This document shows, piece by piece, positions 1-9,154 of a stretch of 62,160 nt of DNA. The position numbers were made by a program, and so were the translations under genes. Under the pieces are notes generated by a model. The model had not been told where the DNA came from. It did not search any database and saw only the letters and a list, made by a program, of their open reading frames with translations. The DNA is from a virus. The DNA is taken from the IMG/VR virus record IMGVR_UViG_3300030450_003709, positions 18,899-81,058 of that record, one strand, 5' to 3'. Position 1 is the first letter of the stretch. The number at the start of each line of letters is the position of its first letter.

Positions 1-1101
1 ACCATAGTACCCGCCAATATCGAAGGATATGTAAGTGGTGAGGACTATTTCTTTTTCCGTGTCGATGATGCCGTAATGGTTGTCGATAGCAACGGAGTTG
101 TCGAACATGGTGTCATCACCGCAGTTGACAAGGCTAATGACCAGTTCACAGCAGTATGCCGTGACGGGGCGAATTGGAGTGTTGCCACAACAAACCTTAC
201 CATTGATGTGACAGGTTCCGACTTTGACAAGGGTTCATGTGGGCCAGAAGGATTGCTCGAACTCCGTAAGAAGAAATCTGCCATCTTGAAGCTTATGACC
301 ATCAAGGACGCAATGAAGAGCGAGGGAGGCAAGCGATATGGCTTCTGCTTGGATGCTGCCGATGGGGAATATGCTTGGTACGACGAGAACACCATCAGAT
401 TGCAGAAACGATTGAACAAAAAGGTCGCCAAGACCCTTATGGTGGAAATCGAATCAGTTGATGGATCCGCAGCCCACACCGCAGGGAAGTACGGTACAAA
501 AGGTATGTTCCAAAAACTGGAAGAGGAAGGTCTTGTACACACAGGATATATCACTACCGAAACCGAATTGGAAGCCATTTGTGCATATTGGGATAGTTTG
601 GGCTACAACGGTGACAAGGAATTTGTCGCCCACGTTGACAATACCCAATATAGGCACTTGGAGAAAATTGCAGGAGCAATGGCAAGTTCTTTGAACGTTG
701 ACCTCCAAGTCGTATTAGGGAATACCCCTGACAATATGATGAGGATAGGCTTCAAGTCACTTGTCATCCACGGCTATACCATCCACTTCTCCAAATGGGG
801 GCTTACCGATGGCAACAGCCCTCTAGGCAAGAACCGTATCAAGGACGTAATGCCAAAAGGCGTTATCATGCCAATGGGAACGGTTCCAACCAAGATAAAC
901 GGTGTTGAACGTCAAGTACCTTATGTGTTTAAGGCATACCAAGATTTTGCACAGGAAGGCAAGCCCGGTATGATAAGGACTTTCCTTACTGGTGGATTTG
1001 CAGGAGGAAACGGTTCTGACTGTGAATACTTGAAGATCACCAAGTCAACAACAGTAGGCATTGGAATCCCGGTTCCAGAGGCCTTAACGATCATAAAGTA
1101 A
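1..1101 (+). CDS. Probable major capsid protein, 5' end outside window
   Basis: The reading frame is open at base 1, so the true start lies upstream; 366 residues are visible, ending at TAA. I see no diagnostic motif, but the acidic, mixed alpha/beta sequence, the place at the head of the late operon before connector-type and tail genes, and the strong terminator directly after it fit an HK97-fold capsid protein of the crAss-like/Cellulophaga podovirus type. The C-terminal part is glycine-rich (around GGFAGGNGSD, near 1000-1020). An intact internal ATG at 76 exists but coding sequence continues upstream of it. It could instead be another abundant virion protein. Confidence 0.6.
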   Translation, partial: TIVPANIEGYVSGEDYFFFRVDDAVMVVDSNGVVEHGVITAVDKANDQFTAVCRDGANWSVATTNLTIDVTGSDFDKGSCGPEGLLELRKKKSAILKLMTIKDAMKSEGGKRYGFCLDAADGEYAWYDENTIRLQKRLNKKVAKTLMVEIESVDGSAAHTAGKYGTKGMFQKLEEEGLVHTGYITTETELEAICAYWDSLGYNGDKEFVAHVDNTQYRHLEKIAGAMASSLNVDLQVVLGNTPDNMMRIGFKSLVIHGYTIHFSKWGLTDGNSPLGKNRIKDVMPKGVIMPMGTVPTKINGVERQVPYVFKAYQDFAQEGKPGMIRTFLTGGFAGGNGSDCEYLKITKSTTVGIGIPVPEALTIIK

Positions 1102-1126
1102 ACATACTTTAAATAGTAATTAAATT

Positions 1127-1166
1127 AACCCCATCTTACAATTAAATTTGTTTGATGGGGTTTTTT
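1127..1166 (+). terminator. Rho-independent terminator after capsid gene
   Basis: CCCCATC (1129-1135) pairs perfectly with GATGGGG (1154-1160), extended by flanking AA/TT, and is followed by six T. It separates the capsid message from the endonuclease gene. Confidence 0.88.
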
Positions 1167-1190
1167 AATATACATTTATCAAAACAAAAA

Positions 1191-1217
1191 GCCGATAGAG
1201 CAGCAACCCATATCGGC
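1191..1217. other. Perfect 7-bp inverted repeat upstream of the endonuclease gene
   Basis: GCCGATA (1191-1197) and TATCGGC (1211-1217) form a hairpin with a 13-nt loop. The A-rich run just before it (1181-1190) would be a U tract on the minus strand, so it has terminator form only for minus-strand transcription, although all nearby genes are plus. It may instead be a leader structure or binding site for the gene starting at 1251. Confidence 0.45.
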
Positions 1218-1250
1218 AATTCTAACAATCATTAATTAATCACAGTAATT

Positions 1251-2057
1251 ATGACAGCTTCAACAAATTTACAAAATTTCACGCACGTACATTTAGAACT
1301 TGACCCAAATAAAGTGTTGTTCGCACCAGACAATGAAGGTGTGGTACAATATGAAGAATGGAAGGACATTCCCGGATATGAGGGGTATTACCAATGTTCT
1401 TCTTTTGGAAGGGTAAAGTCTTTAAGGAGATTTATAAAGAGGACTAATCATTACATGGAAATATCTGAAAAGATATTAAAACAACAAATCCCACAAAGAT
1501 ATTTTTGTGTTGGAATAAAAACAAACAATCTAAGAAAAGGATACCAAGTACACCAACTAGTGGCCATGTGCTTTTTAGGACACAAACCAAACGGATTTAA
1601 AATAGTAGTTGACCACAAAGACAATATCAAAGAGAATAATTTTGTATGGAACCTGCAATTGACCACTAACAGACATAATGCATCCAAAGACAAGGAAGGA
1701 GGTACATCAAAATATGTGGGGGTTAGTTGGAACAAGAGAACAAAAAAATGGAGAGCCGTTATATATCATAATGGAAAAGAAACGCATCTTGGTCTATTTG
1801 ACAATGAGGACACTGCATCGGAATATTACCAAAATGCATTAAAAGCAATCAAGGATGGAACCGATATAAAAATTAAAAGAAGAACCGAATCGAGTTCAGA
1901 AGAGGGTATAAACTACCAGAAGCCAAGGGGCAACAGAAAAGGAAGTTGGAAAGCAAGGGTCAGGATTTCAAAAGGTAAAAGACTTCATCTAGGTAGTTTC
2001 GATACAGAGGAAGAGGCTATAAAAGCAAAATATGACTTCCTGAACAACTCTAAGTGA
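1251..2057 (+). CDS. HNH homing endonuclease with NUMOD4 and two AP2-like DNA-binding domains
   Basis: 268 residues. NUMOD4-like segment at about 35-60 (EEWKDIPGYEGYYQ then SFGRVKSL), HNH nuclease core at about 118-146 (DHKDN, WNLQ, RHNA), then two AP2-like beta-sheet DNA-binding modules at about 153-198 and 229-266, each with a conserved LG.FD.E.(D/E)A tail. This is a free-standing homing endonuclease of the kind that mobilises itself within phage genomes. The first 34 residues match no part of the domain set and may be a captured N-terminus. It has its own intergenic flanks on both sides, with a terminator before and another after, and is more AT-rich than the structural genes, consistent with insertion beside the capsid gene. 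Confidence 0.92.
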   Translation: MTASTNLQNFTHVHLELDPNKVLFAPDNEGVVQYEEWKDIPGYEGYYQCSSFGRVKSLRRFIKRTNHYMEISEKILKQQIPQRYFCVGIKTNNLRKGYQVHQLVAMCFLGHKPNGFKIVVDHKDNIKENNFVWNLQLTTNRHNASKDKEGGTSKYVGVSWNKRTKKWRAVIYHNGKETHLGLFDNEDTASEYYQNALKAIKDGTDIKIKRRTESSSEEGINYQKPRGNRKGSWKARVRISKGKRLHLGSFDTEEEAIKAKYDFLNNSK

Positions 2058-2156
2058 ACCGCCCATTACCCATCCCCCACACTTCCAAAAACCATAATGT
2101 TTAATATTGTGCATCCGTTCTTTTGAACAAGGTAATCCATTATTTTTCTTTATTTA

Positions 2157-2185
2157 GGGGGTTGATTTGTTTCAGCCCCTTTTTT
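2157..2185 (+). terminator. Terminator after the homing endonuclease gene
   Basis: GGGG (2157-2160) pairs with CCCC (2176-2179); after one bulged G the stem continues as TTGA against TCAG with one G-U pair. Six T follow at 2180-2185. Confidence 0.78.
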
Positions 2186-2209
2186 GTATAATAATATTTT
2201 ATATATTTG
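2184..2209 (+). promoter_or_regulatory. Bacteroidota-type promoter for the 2235 gene
   Basis: TATATTTG at 2202-2209 matches the TAnnTTTG -7 element and lies 25 nt before the ATG at 2235. A TTG at 2184-2186 could serve as -33 but the 15-nt spacer is short. Confidence 0.6.
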
Positions 2210-2234
2210 TTTCAATAAATAAAGAAAAACTATT

Positions 2235-3014
2235 ATGCCCACCATTTTCAGAACCCTCAAAAAGCACAATGTAATCATTGTAAAGAATCCCTTCATCTAC
2301 ACGGAAAAGTACAAATCAGGCCCCAACATAGGCAAGGCAAAAAAGAAAAGACAGGTCAGGTATGTAGAGCATTTGGACAGTATTTTTATGGATGAACAAA
2401 TCACCATAGACCCAAAGGCAGAGGCAACCCCCGTATATATCAAGAAAGGGGTGAAACTGGTGGAGGACGACAATACACAGTTAGCGGAGTTTTTACGCAT
2501 CCACAACGACAATGAACTGAACGGTGGACGTATATTCAAAGAGGTCGATGTAGAGAAAGAGGAACTCTATGAAATTGAGAAATACGAAGCGGTGGATAGT
2601 GCCAAGGCCAATATCATGAAGGCCGACGACAACACTTTGAGGGCAGCAGCCGTTTTCTTCCTCAATCCAAGCTACATAGACAAATCACCTTCCACATTGA
2701 AGATAAAGTTGAGGCAGAACGTGGAGATAACCACCAACCCAACGGACAAGGAATCTTTTGTTTCCAAGATCAACGCCTTCTTTGCCGAGAAGAACAACAA
2801 CGAAAAACTTTTGACCACCATTGCGCTCAATGAGAACATCATCAAGATAGTGAATGGTAAGAAGATTGCTTGGGACGATTCCAACGAGGTAATCTATGTA
2901 GCGGGTCAGACCAAGGACGTTATACAGGACTTTGCCGTATGGTTAAAGACCGATGAAGAGGGTAGGCAGATGTTGAGCGTACTTTCTGATAAGATTGATA
3001 AACTTAAAAAGTAA
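2235..3014 (+). CDS. Uncharacterised late protein, probably structural
   Basis: 259 residues, family not recognised. Basic N-terminus (about 1-45), then alternating acidic and lysine-rich sequence, ending in a predicted helix with leucine spacing (LSDKIDKLKK). No signal peptide or membrane segment. It has its own promoter and is followed after 6 nt by the next gene, so the two are co-transcribed, between capsid and connector-type genes. A head-associated or assembly role is inferred from position only. Confidence 0.75.
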   Translation: MPTIFRTLKKHNVIIVKNPFIYTEKYKSGPNIGKAKKKRQVRYVEHLDSIFMDEQITIDPKAEATPVYIKKGVKLVEDDNTQLAEFLRIHNDNELNGGRIFKEVDVEKEELYEIEKYEAVDSAKANIMKADDNTLRAAAVFFLNPSYIDKSPSTLKIKLRQNVEITTNPTDKESFVSKINAFFAEKNNNEKLLTTIALNENIIKIVNGKKIAWDDSNEVIYVAGQTKDVIQDFAVWLKTDEEGRQMLSVLSDKIDKLKK

Positions 3015-3020
3015 CAAACA

Positions 3021-3491
3021 ATGGCTAAAGCAGATTTACAAGAAAGAGCAAAAGAACTCAATATCCCTATCGTTGATAGTGATGGGAAAGAACTGACCGT
3101 GGCACAACTAAAGGATTCCATTTCCGAAAAGGAAAAAGAAGTTGTGGAAAAAGTTAAACCTTCCGAAGAAGAAAATGAGGAAGCGGTTGAAGAAACTCCA
3201 AATGTTGAGAGGAAGGAAGAAAAAGTTGAATCTAAAAAAGATAAATCGTTTCCAAAATATCACGACCCATCAGTGATACAGGCCGTAAAAATAGAGACCA
3301 TCAAAAGAAGCATGAACGGTGGGGCAACGTTGAACTTGGTTGATGGTTTTGGTTCTATCGAAGTAGATAACCGTTATGTCCAACAATACAAACCAAGGGC
3401 AGGAGGCTATTTCGTAACCTGTGACAAGGGATGTAAGAAATACAAGTCAGAGGATGACTTTTCAAAATACGTACCTATTGAAGAGAAATGA
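3021..3491 (+). CDS. Small late protein with HeH/SAP-like N-terminus and acidic linker
   Basis: 156 residues. Residues 1-35 look like a HeH/SAP-type helix-extended loop-helix fold (LQERAKELNIP then LTVAQLKDSI), which in phages is common in head-tail joining and replication proteins. Residues about 37-80 are a Glu/Lys-rich, probably disordered linker, and about 82-156 a small globular domain containing two cysteines (CDKGC). Lies 6 nt after the preceding gene and ends just before a terminator. Function unknown. Confidence 0.72.
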   Translation: MAKADLQERAKELNIPIVDSDGKELTVAQLKDSISEKEKEVVEKVKPSEEENEEAVEETPNVERKEEKVESKKDKSFPKYHDPSVIQAVKIETIKRSMNGGATLNLVDGFGSIEVDNRYVQQYKPRAGGYFVTCDKGCKKYKSEDDFSKYVPIEEK

Positions 3492-3517
3492 TGGATTTTT
3501 CCAAGGTGTTTTGAAAG

Positions 3518-3545
3518 AGGGCGTTCCAATAGGACGTCCTTTTTT
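3518..3545 (+). terminator. Terminator after the 3021 gene
   Basis: AGGGCG (3518-3523) pairs with CGTCCT (3535-3540) with one G-U pair; the stem extends inward as TCC/GGA around an AATA loop with one bulged T. A T run follows to 3545. Confidence 0.85.
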
Positions 3546-3564
3546 GTTATTACCCATTTACTGA

Positions 3565-3593
3565 TTGCCAACTTTTCAATTTGCCTATATTTG
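3565..3593 (+). promoter_or_regulatory. Bacteroidota-type promoter that fixes the start of the 3610 gene
   Basis: TTG (3565-3567), 18-nt spacer, TATATTTG (3586-3593). The reading frame of the next gene could be extended back to this TTG, but it is the promoter's -33 element, so translation must begin downstream at ATG 3610. Confidence 0.72.
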
Positions 3594-3609
3594 TGGAAAA
3601 GACTTCCTT

Positions 3610-4305
3610 ATGTTGATCGATACGATTTACCAAACGGTACAGGCAAAGCTGAACAAGGAACAGCTTGGCTATCTCCCGCCCATAAACTACAACCTGTTCG
3701 TCAACAATGGGCAGATAAGGATTTTCAATGAACTCTTCACCAGCCACAAGACCAATGTAAGGAAGATGAACTGGATGTTGGACGGAAAGGACTTTGCCGA
3801 TATATCAGAACGTACAAGACAGCTTTTGGAATACTATGCCTTTGAAACATCAATATCACCAATATCGGCAGGAAACTACAACTTTCCAGATGATTGTGAA
3901 AAGGTCGAGGACGTATTTGACGGCAATATAAGGATAGATAAACTGCACTATTCCGATTTCAAGGACTTGCAACGGAACATCTATGCAGCACCGAATTCCT
4001 GTAACCCTATATGTACAAAGGTGGGGGCAACCTTAAAGGTATTGCCAACAGGGATAGACCCTATTACCATGCACTATATCAGAAGGCCAAAGACAGCTAA
4101 GTGGACTTTTAACGAGGTAAGCGGAAAGCCGATGTTCAATCCCGATGCAAACGATTTTCAGGATGTTGACATACCCTATTCAGAATCCGATGCACTTACA
4201 TCATTGGTGTTCGAGGATGCAAGTATCTATCTAAGGGACTTGAACGCAACGCAACTTGCAAATCAAGAACAACAACAACAGGCTCAACTTGAAAATATAG
4301 ACTAA
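3610..4305 (+). CDS. Probable head-tail connector/ring protein
   Basis: 231 residues from ATG 3610, chosen because the promoter -7 element at 3586-3593 lies inside the longer frame. The N-terminus (IDTIYQTVQAKLNKEQLG) and the segment with ..PTGIDPITMHYIRRPKTAKW.. have the look of ring proteins found just before the large tail protein in crAss-like phages. The C-terminus is Gln-rich. The TAA overlaps the next ATG (TAATG), so translation is coupled to the following 275-residue protein. Role inferred from order and general similarity. Confidence 0.7.
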   Translation: MLIDTIYQTVQAKLNKEQLGYLPPINYNLFVNNGQIRIFNELFTSHKTNVRKMNWMLDGKDFADISERTRQLLEYYAFETSISPISAGNYNFPDDCEKVEDVFDGNIRIDKLHYSDFKDLQRNIYAAPNSCNPICTKVGATLKVLPTGIDPITMHYIRRPKTAKWTFNEVSGKPMFNPDANDFQDVDIPYSESDALTSLVFEDASIYLRDLNATQLANQEQQQQAQLENID

Positions 4306-5132
4306 TGGCAATAACGCTAACGGATCAGGAATACTTCGAGGACAAGACCCAATGGGGCCAGTCACAATACATAACACTTGGGCAGATAATAGACAACATC
4401 CTATTGACCGCCGATGACGATAGTTATTTCAAACACGCCAAGAGGTTCAGGTTGTCCATATTCGGGAAACAATGCCTGAAACGATTGAAGGTGGATCTGA
4501 AATTATCGGATAAAGCCTTTAGTTTCCAATTGGGGCCAGAGAGAATATTCCCATATCCCAAGTACATGACCAACTGGCACAGGGTATCGGTATATAACAA
4601 GTGCAAGAAACTATCCCCTTTGAAGATAAACACAAGCGAAAGGATAAACGACTATTTGCAGGACAGCGAATACAGGCTTCTCTATGATAATGATGGGAAC
4701 GTATTGCAAGGGAATTATTTTGATGCCCAAAAGGGACATTGTTGTTTGGAGGTCGATCCATGTATAACAATAACACCATGTGGTTGTACGGAAGAGGACT
4801 TTTCCAAGAGTTGGGTAAAGCCAGTCAATAAGGCGGGCTATTTTGAGTTCAGCAACGATTTGGTGGACAGGGTAATCATCGTGGAATATGAAACAGCAGG
4901 ACTTGACGAGATAGACGATTGTGACGTAAAAGTCCATACAGATTTGGAACTTACCGTACAAAACTGGATAAAATGGCAGTTTTTGTTAGGGAAAAGGAAC
5001 ACCCCAAGGACAGAGGCAGATTATTTCAGACAACTCTATAAGATTGAAAAGGAACGTTCCAGAAGTCTTTTGACCGATAAGATCTCCATAGAACAGATCA
5101 TCAACATTGTATCAATGCGTTATAATAACTAA
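4305..5132 (+). CDS. Probable connector/tail ring protein
   Basis: 275 residues. No catalytic motif; contains a cysteine-rich stretch (CCLEVDPCITITPCGC) near the middle that could bind metal or form a tight turn. Start overlaps the preceding stop and the stop overlaps the next start (TAATG at 5130-5134), marking a co-translated trio 3610-4305-5132. In short-tailed phages the pair before the large tail-nozzle protein usually forms the collar rings; that is the inference here. Confidence 0.68.
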   Translation: MAITLTDQEYFEDKTQWGQSQYITLGQIIDNILLTADDDSYFKHAKRFRLSIFGKQCLKRLKVDLKLSDKAFSFQLGPERIFPYPKYMTNWHRVSVYNKCKKLSPLKINTSERINDYLQDSEYRLLYDNDGNVLQGNYFDAQKGHCCLEVDPCITITPCGCTEEDFSKSWVKPVNKAGYFEFSNDLVDRVIIVEYETAGLDEIDDCDVKVHTDLELTVQNWIKWQFLLGKRNTPRTEADYFRQLYKIEKERSRSLLTDKISIEQIINIVSMRYNN

Positions 5133-8100
5133 TGCCAAGAATAAAGAATATATTTGCCGAGGGCAAGATGGACAAGGAGAGCAGCCCTGCTTATGTACAA
5201 CAGGGTTTCCACCGTCATGCCGAGAACCTTATATTTAGGGGCAATAGCGGTGACGATGGTGAGGCCAAGAACATCAAGGGCAGCGAACTATTGTCCGATG
5301 CCACTGGTGGCAATACAGACTTCAAGTGTATATGCGCCTATTTCAACAACGATAAGGACTGTATATATTATTATCTGGCCACTTCCGCAAGGATGTTGAG
5401 CAAGGTCATTGAATACGACATCATCAACGAAACGACCACACAGTTGTTGAACGATACCAACGGGGTATTGCGCTTTGCCAAGAACGGCTATATAACTGGT
5501 GTCAATGAGATAAACGGGCTTTTATATTGGTCGGAATGGGAGAACAACCCAAGGATGATAAACATCGAAAGGGCAAAGACCTATGGGACGAACGGCTTTA
5601 CCGAGGACGATATAAAGGTCATCAAAAGACCACCTGTACAGAAGCTTCGCACCACGTTACAGAATACGGTGTTCAACTCACAGCAGGAGAACTTCATCGA
5701 GGACATCATGATACATTTCTCCTATCGATGGAGATACCTTGATGGGGAATACAGCGCACTTGCACCGTTTACCAACCCACAGTTCTACCCAAGGACTTTC
5801 AACTACGACTATTCCGAGCAGTCCAACAAGAGCATGGTCAACAGGTATAACCAAGTGCTTTTGGAGTTTGACACAGGCGACCACAGGGTTGCCGAGATAC
5901 AGCTTGTATGGAAGGAAAGTGGTAGCAAAAACGCTTGGATAATCGATGATTTCGATAAGGCAAAATTAGGCTATGCCGACAATGCCATAGAATCCTTTGC
6001 ATTTGACAACAGTAAGACAAAACAAGCACTCCCACAAGAGGTTTTGAAGCATTATTACGATAATGTTCCCAGATGGTCAAAATCACAGTTCATCATCAAC
6101 AGAAGGCTTTTCTACGGGAACAACTTGGAGAACTACAACCTATTGGACGAGAACAATGCGCCGATAGAGATAGACTATGAACTAGAGCTTGTCTCAACGG
6201 ACAATACCGAACTATCTGGGGGCGAAACGGTTCCAACTTTTGTTCCAAAGAACACAGCAAAGAGCAATAGGGACTATGAGGTGGGGATGGTCTATATCGA
6301 TGAAGATGGAAGGATGACAACCGTGCTCAACTCCAAACTCAACACACTCTACATCGAAGCGAGCAAGAGCATAGCCGAGAACAAGATAAAAGTGGTATTG
6401 GCGCACAAACCTCCATATTGGGCAAAATATTTCAGGTTCTTCATAAGACAGAACAAAAAGGGCTATGACCAATTATTGCCAGTAGTTTTTTATCGTGATG
6501 GTGTATATGCTTGGTTGAAGATAGAAGGCAATGATGCCGATAAGTTGAAGATAGGGGAATTTCTGATTGTAAAATCAGACACATCCGGGCCGTTGTCCAC
6601 GTTGGTAAAGACAAGGATATTGGAAATCGTTGAACAGGATGAAAACTTTTTGGAATCCGAGGTTCCAGACCCTTATGAGGTTAGACAGAGAAAGGGAACA
6701 TATGTAAAGGTAAAGACATCCAATTTTAGCCTCAACCCAAATGCCGTTCAAATTTATGACAGTACCGGAGGTGGTTTTAGGTCATCGGCAACATCAAACA
6801 ATATTGGAAATAACCAGACTTATGTTGAAGACCCGATATATTATAACTTCAACGGTCTTAACGATGTTAATATAACAGGTACTTATTCAAATGCAGATGA
6901 TATTAGATATGAAATTGAAGTATTCACACAAGGAACACCGGACACATTCAGATGGAGAGAATTTAATGTAGTAACAGATACGGTAGGTGTGTGGAACGAC
7001 AACGGTGGATTGGGAATAAACATTACAGGTTCGGCACAGGCATTGTCAAATGGATTATCAGTAACATTTGGTGCAACAACTGGTCATGATATAGATGATA
7101 GGTGGGTCGTAAGCGCAAAATCATTGACAAGGGCAGCATCGTGGAACGAGAACAGTAGCGCACCTCCTGGAAGTTTTGGCAGAAGGGCCATTGTCATGTA
7201 CATGGGCAAACCAATTTCAACGGGAGAGGGAATCCGTGGTGGAGCGCAGATAACCATAAGATATGACGATGATGGTTCAGATGCAGGGGCAGACGGACAG
7301 TTGCCAGCATTCGAGGACAATTTCACATCCACACAGGACTATGCCAATATCGAGGAATGGTTTTATGGTGACAACATAATCTCCCAATTGACATATCCAA
7401 ACACATTGGATAGGGTAATGTTCAGAAGGGGTACTTTTACAAAAGTAGTGGACGGACAGCCACAGATAACAAGTATTGACCCTACTAAAAACATGGTCAT
7501 GTTGTTTATGTCCTCCGCACATTATTCTGGTGGAGAATCCATAAGGGTAGTGGCAAGCATAAATATTACTGAACTAGACAACAGTATTATTTTGGAGACA
7601 GAACCGACACGCCAACAGGAAGATCTCTATTTTGAGATAGGCAAGACCTATAAGACCGTACAGAGTGGTGGCAAGGCAACCTATCATTCAGCCGTTACGA
7701 ATGACTTCGGTACAGAACTGCCCAATACGGCGGGTGACGTTTCACAGGACGGCTCAAACGACTTGGAAGTCACCTTGGACTGGTTCAACGCATTTTGTTA
7801 TGGAAATGGAATAGAGAGTTACAAGGTGCTTGATGCATTGACTGGAAAGGGAACGGATGTCGGACAGCGTTCATTGACCAACCTACTTGACGAATATAAG
7901 GAAACACATAGAACGACAGGAATATCATGGAGTGATGTCTATGACGATGAAACGGGCTTCAACGGGCTTAGCACGTTCAATCTTTCGCTTATAAACTTCA
8001 TAGACCTTGACAAGGAAAACGGTTCCATACAGAAGATGCACGTACTCAATGGTGACCTACTGGTACTCCAAGAGGATGCCGTAGGTATATTGCCAGTCAA

Positions 8101-9130
8101 TAAGAACATCATAACCGATGCACAGGGGAACGATGTGGTTGGGATTTCCACCAATGTGCTTGACCAAAGGAGTTACAGACCGTATGCAAGCGGTAGATTT
8201 GGCATTTCAAAGAACCCGGAGACATTTGTACAGTCTGGTTCACGGAACTACTTTACCGACCAACAACGTGGAGTTCTGATTAGATTGGCTAATGATGGGA
8301 TAACCACCATAGACCAATACTATCTAAGGAGATATTTTTCAGACCAGATGTTGGCGCACAAAAATTCCGTCATGATAGCAGGGTTTGACACCACAAGGGA
8401 TGAATATCTATTATATCTGCCGTTGCTAAACCAGACATTGGCATTCAAGGAGGATATAAACGGTTTTCCTAATTTCTATACATGGCAACCAGACTTTATA
8501 TTGAACGCCAACAACGTGCTTTATGTATGGAGGCAGGGCAAGATGTACAGGATGTACACAAACGAGGTTCATAACAACTTCTTCGGGGTGCAGTATGAGA
8601 GCAGGCTAAAGTTCTATTTCAACCAAGAGTTCAGTACGGAGAAGGTATGGAAGGCACTTTCATTGGAAGGAAGCCATCCTTGGAAGGCAATCATCAAGAC
8701 TGGACTTACGGGGAGGACTATCGAAAAGACGGATTTCGTACAGAAAGAGGACTATTGGTATGTGGAGATAATGGGTAATACCAATGATGATATAAAGGCG
8801 AGCAAGATTCTTGGATTGGGTGAATTTGCCATTACGGGCGGTGAGATATTGACCACTAGACGACCACCATCCATGTCCATAGGGGATTCGATAATAAGCA
8901 GCACATTGCCCTTTGCAGCTAATGTAATAACCGATATTACAGCAGATAGGATAATATTACAGGACAATATTACCGTAGCAAGTTCGTTCTTGATGTACAA
9001 GAAGAACCAGACGGTTGACGGGAACAGCATCAGGGGGGATATTTTGGAGGTGGAACTTATCAATGACGATACGGAAGAGGTTACATTGAGGTGTGCAAAT
9101 GCAGAATTTACGAAAAGTTTTTATAGTTAA
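5132..9130 (+). CDS. Large tail 'stabilisation/muzzle'-type protein
   Basis: 1332 residues. The N-terminus (GKMDKESSPAYVQQGFHR, then AENLIFRGN and EAKNIKGSE) follows the pattern of the crAss-like tail stabilisation/muzzle family, where a G.mN.D...v..G.YrdA.N beginning is followed by a G...NI.G turn. Long beta-rich repeats fit a tail-nozzle protein of the T7 gp12/P22 gp10 type. No signal peptide. A more AT-rich block at about 6720-7150 (residues about 530-670) probably encodes a variable surface domain. The gene is followed by a 430-bp gap with structured RNA candidates. Confidence 0.8.
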   Translation: MPRIKNIFAEGKMDKESSPAYVQQGFHRHAENLIFRGNSGDDGEAKNIKGSELLSDATGGNTDFKCICAYFNNDKDCIYYYLATSARMLSKVIEYDIINETTTQLLNDTNGVLRFAKNGYITGVNEINGLLYWSEWENNPRMINIERAKTYGTNGFTEDDIKVIKRPPVQKLRTTLQNTVFNSQQENFIEDIMIHFSYRWRYLDGEYSALAPFTNPQFYPRTFNYDYSEQSNKSMVNRYNQVLLEFDTGDHRVAEIQLVWKESGSKNAWIIDDFDKAKLGYADNAIESFAFDNSKTKQALPQEVLKHYYDNVPRWSKSQFIINRRLFYGNNLENYNLLDENNAPIEIDYELELVSTDNTELSGGETVPTFVPKNTAKSNRDYEVGMVYIDEDGRMTTVLNSKLNTLYIEASKSIAENKIKVVLAHKPPYWAKYFRFFIRQNKKGYDQLLPVVFYRDGVYAWLKIEGNDADKLKIGEFLIVKSDTSGPLSTLVKTRILEIVEQDENFLESEVPDPYEVRQRKGTYVKVKTSNFSLNPNAVQIYDSTGGGFRSSATSNNIGNNQTYVEDPIYYNFNGLNDVNITGTYSNADDIRYEIEVFTQGTPDTFRWREFNVVTDTVGVWNDNGGLGINITGSAQALSNGLSVTFGATTGHDIDDRWVVSAKSLTRAASWNENSSAPPGSFGRRAIVMYMGKPISTGEGIRGGAQITIRYDDDGSDAGADGQLPAFEDNFTSTQDYANIEEWFYGDNIISQLTYPNTLDRVMFRRGTFTKVVDGQPQITSIDPTKNMVMLFMSSAHYSGGESIRVVASINITELDNSIILETEPTRQQEDLYFEIGKTYKTVQSGGKATYHSAVTNDFGTELPNTAGDVSQDGSNDLEVTLDWFNAFCYGNGIESYKVLDALTGKGTDVGQRSLTNLLDEYKETHRTTGISWSDVYDDETGFNGLSTFNLSLINFIDLDKENGSIQKMHVLNGDLLVLQEDAVGILPVNKNIITDAQGNDVVGISTNVLDQRSYRPYASGRFGISKNPETFVQSGSRNYFTDQQRGVLIRLANDGITTIDQYYLRRYFSDQMLAHKNSVMIAGFDTTRDEYLLYLPLLNQTLAFKEDINGFPNFYTWQPDFILNANNVLYVWRQGKMYRMYTNEVHNNFFGVQYESRLKFYFNQEFSTEKVWKALSLEGSHPWKAIIKTGLTGRTIEKTDFVQKEDYWYVEIMGNTNDDIKASKILGLGEFAITGGEILTTRRPPSMSIGDSIISSTLPFAANVITDITADRIILQDNITVASSFLMYKKNQTVDGNSIRGDILEVELINDDTEEVTLRCANAEFTKSFYS

Positions 9131-9141
9131 ACGAAAAGGCA

Positions 9142-9149
9142 TACATTTG
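9142..9149 (+). promoter_or_regulatory. -7 promoter element for the small RNA
   Basis: TACATTTG fits TAnnTTTG. Initiation about 6-8 nt downstream would place the RNA 5' end right at the first hairpin (9157). No clear -33 TTG at the usual distance, only a T-rich stretch inside the end of the preceding gene. Confidence 0.5.
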
Positions 9150-9154
9150 TAATC

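Noticed and set aside
1143-1150. TAAATTTG, a match to the promoter -7 motif
   Set aside because: It lies in the loop of the strong terminator and has no -33 partner; most likely chance in AT-rich DNA.
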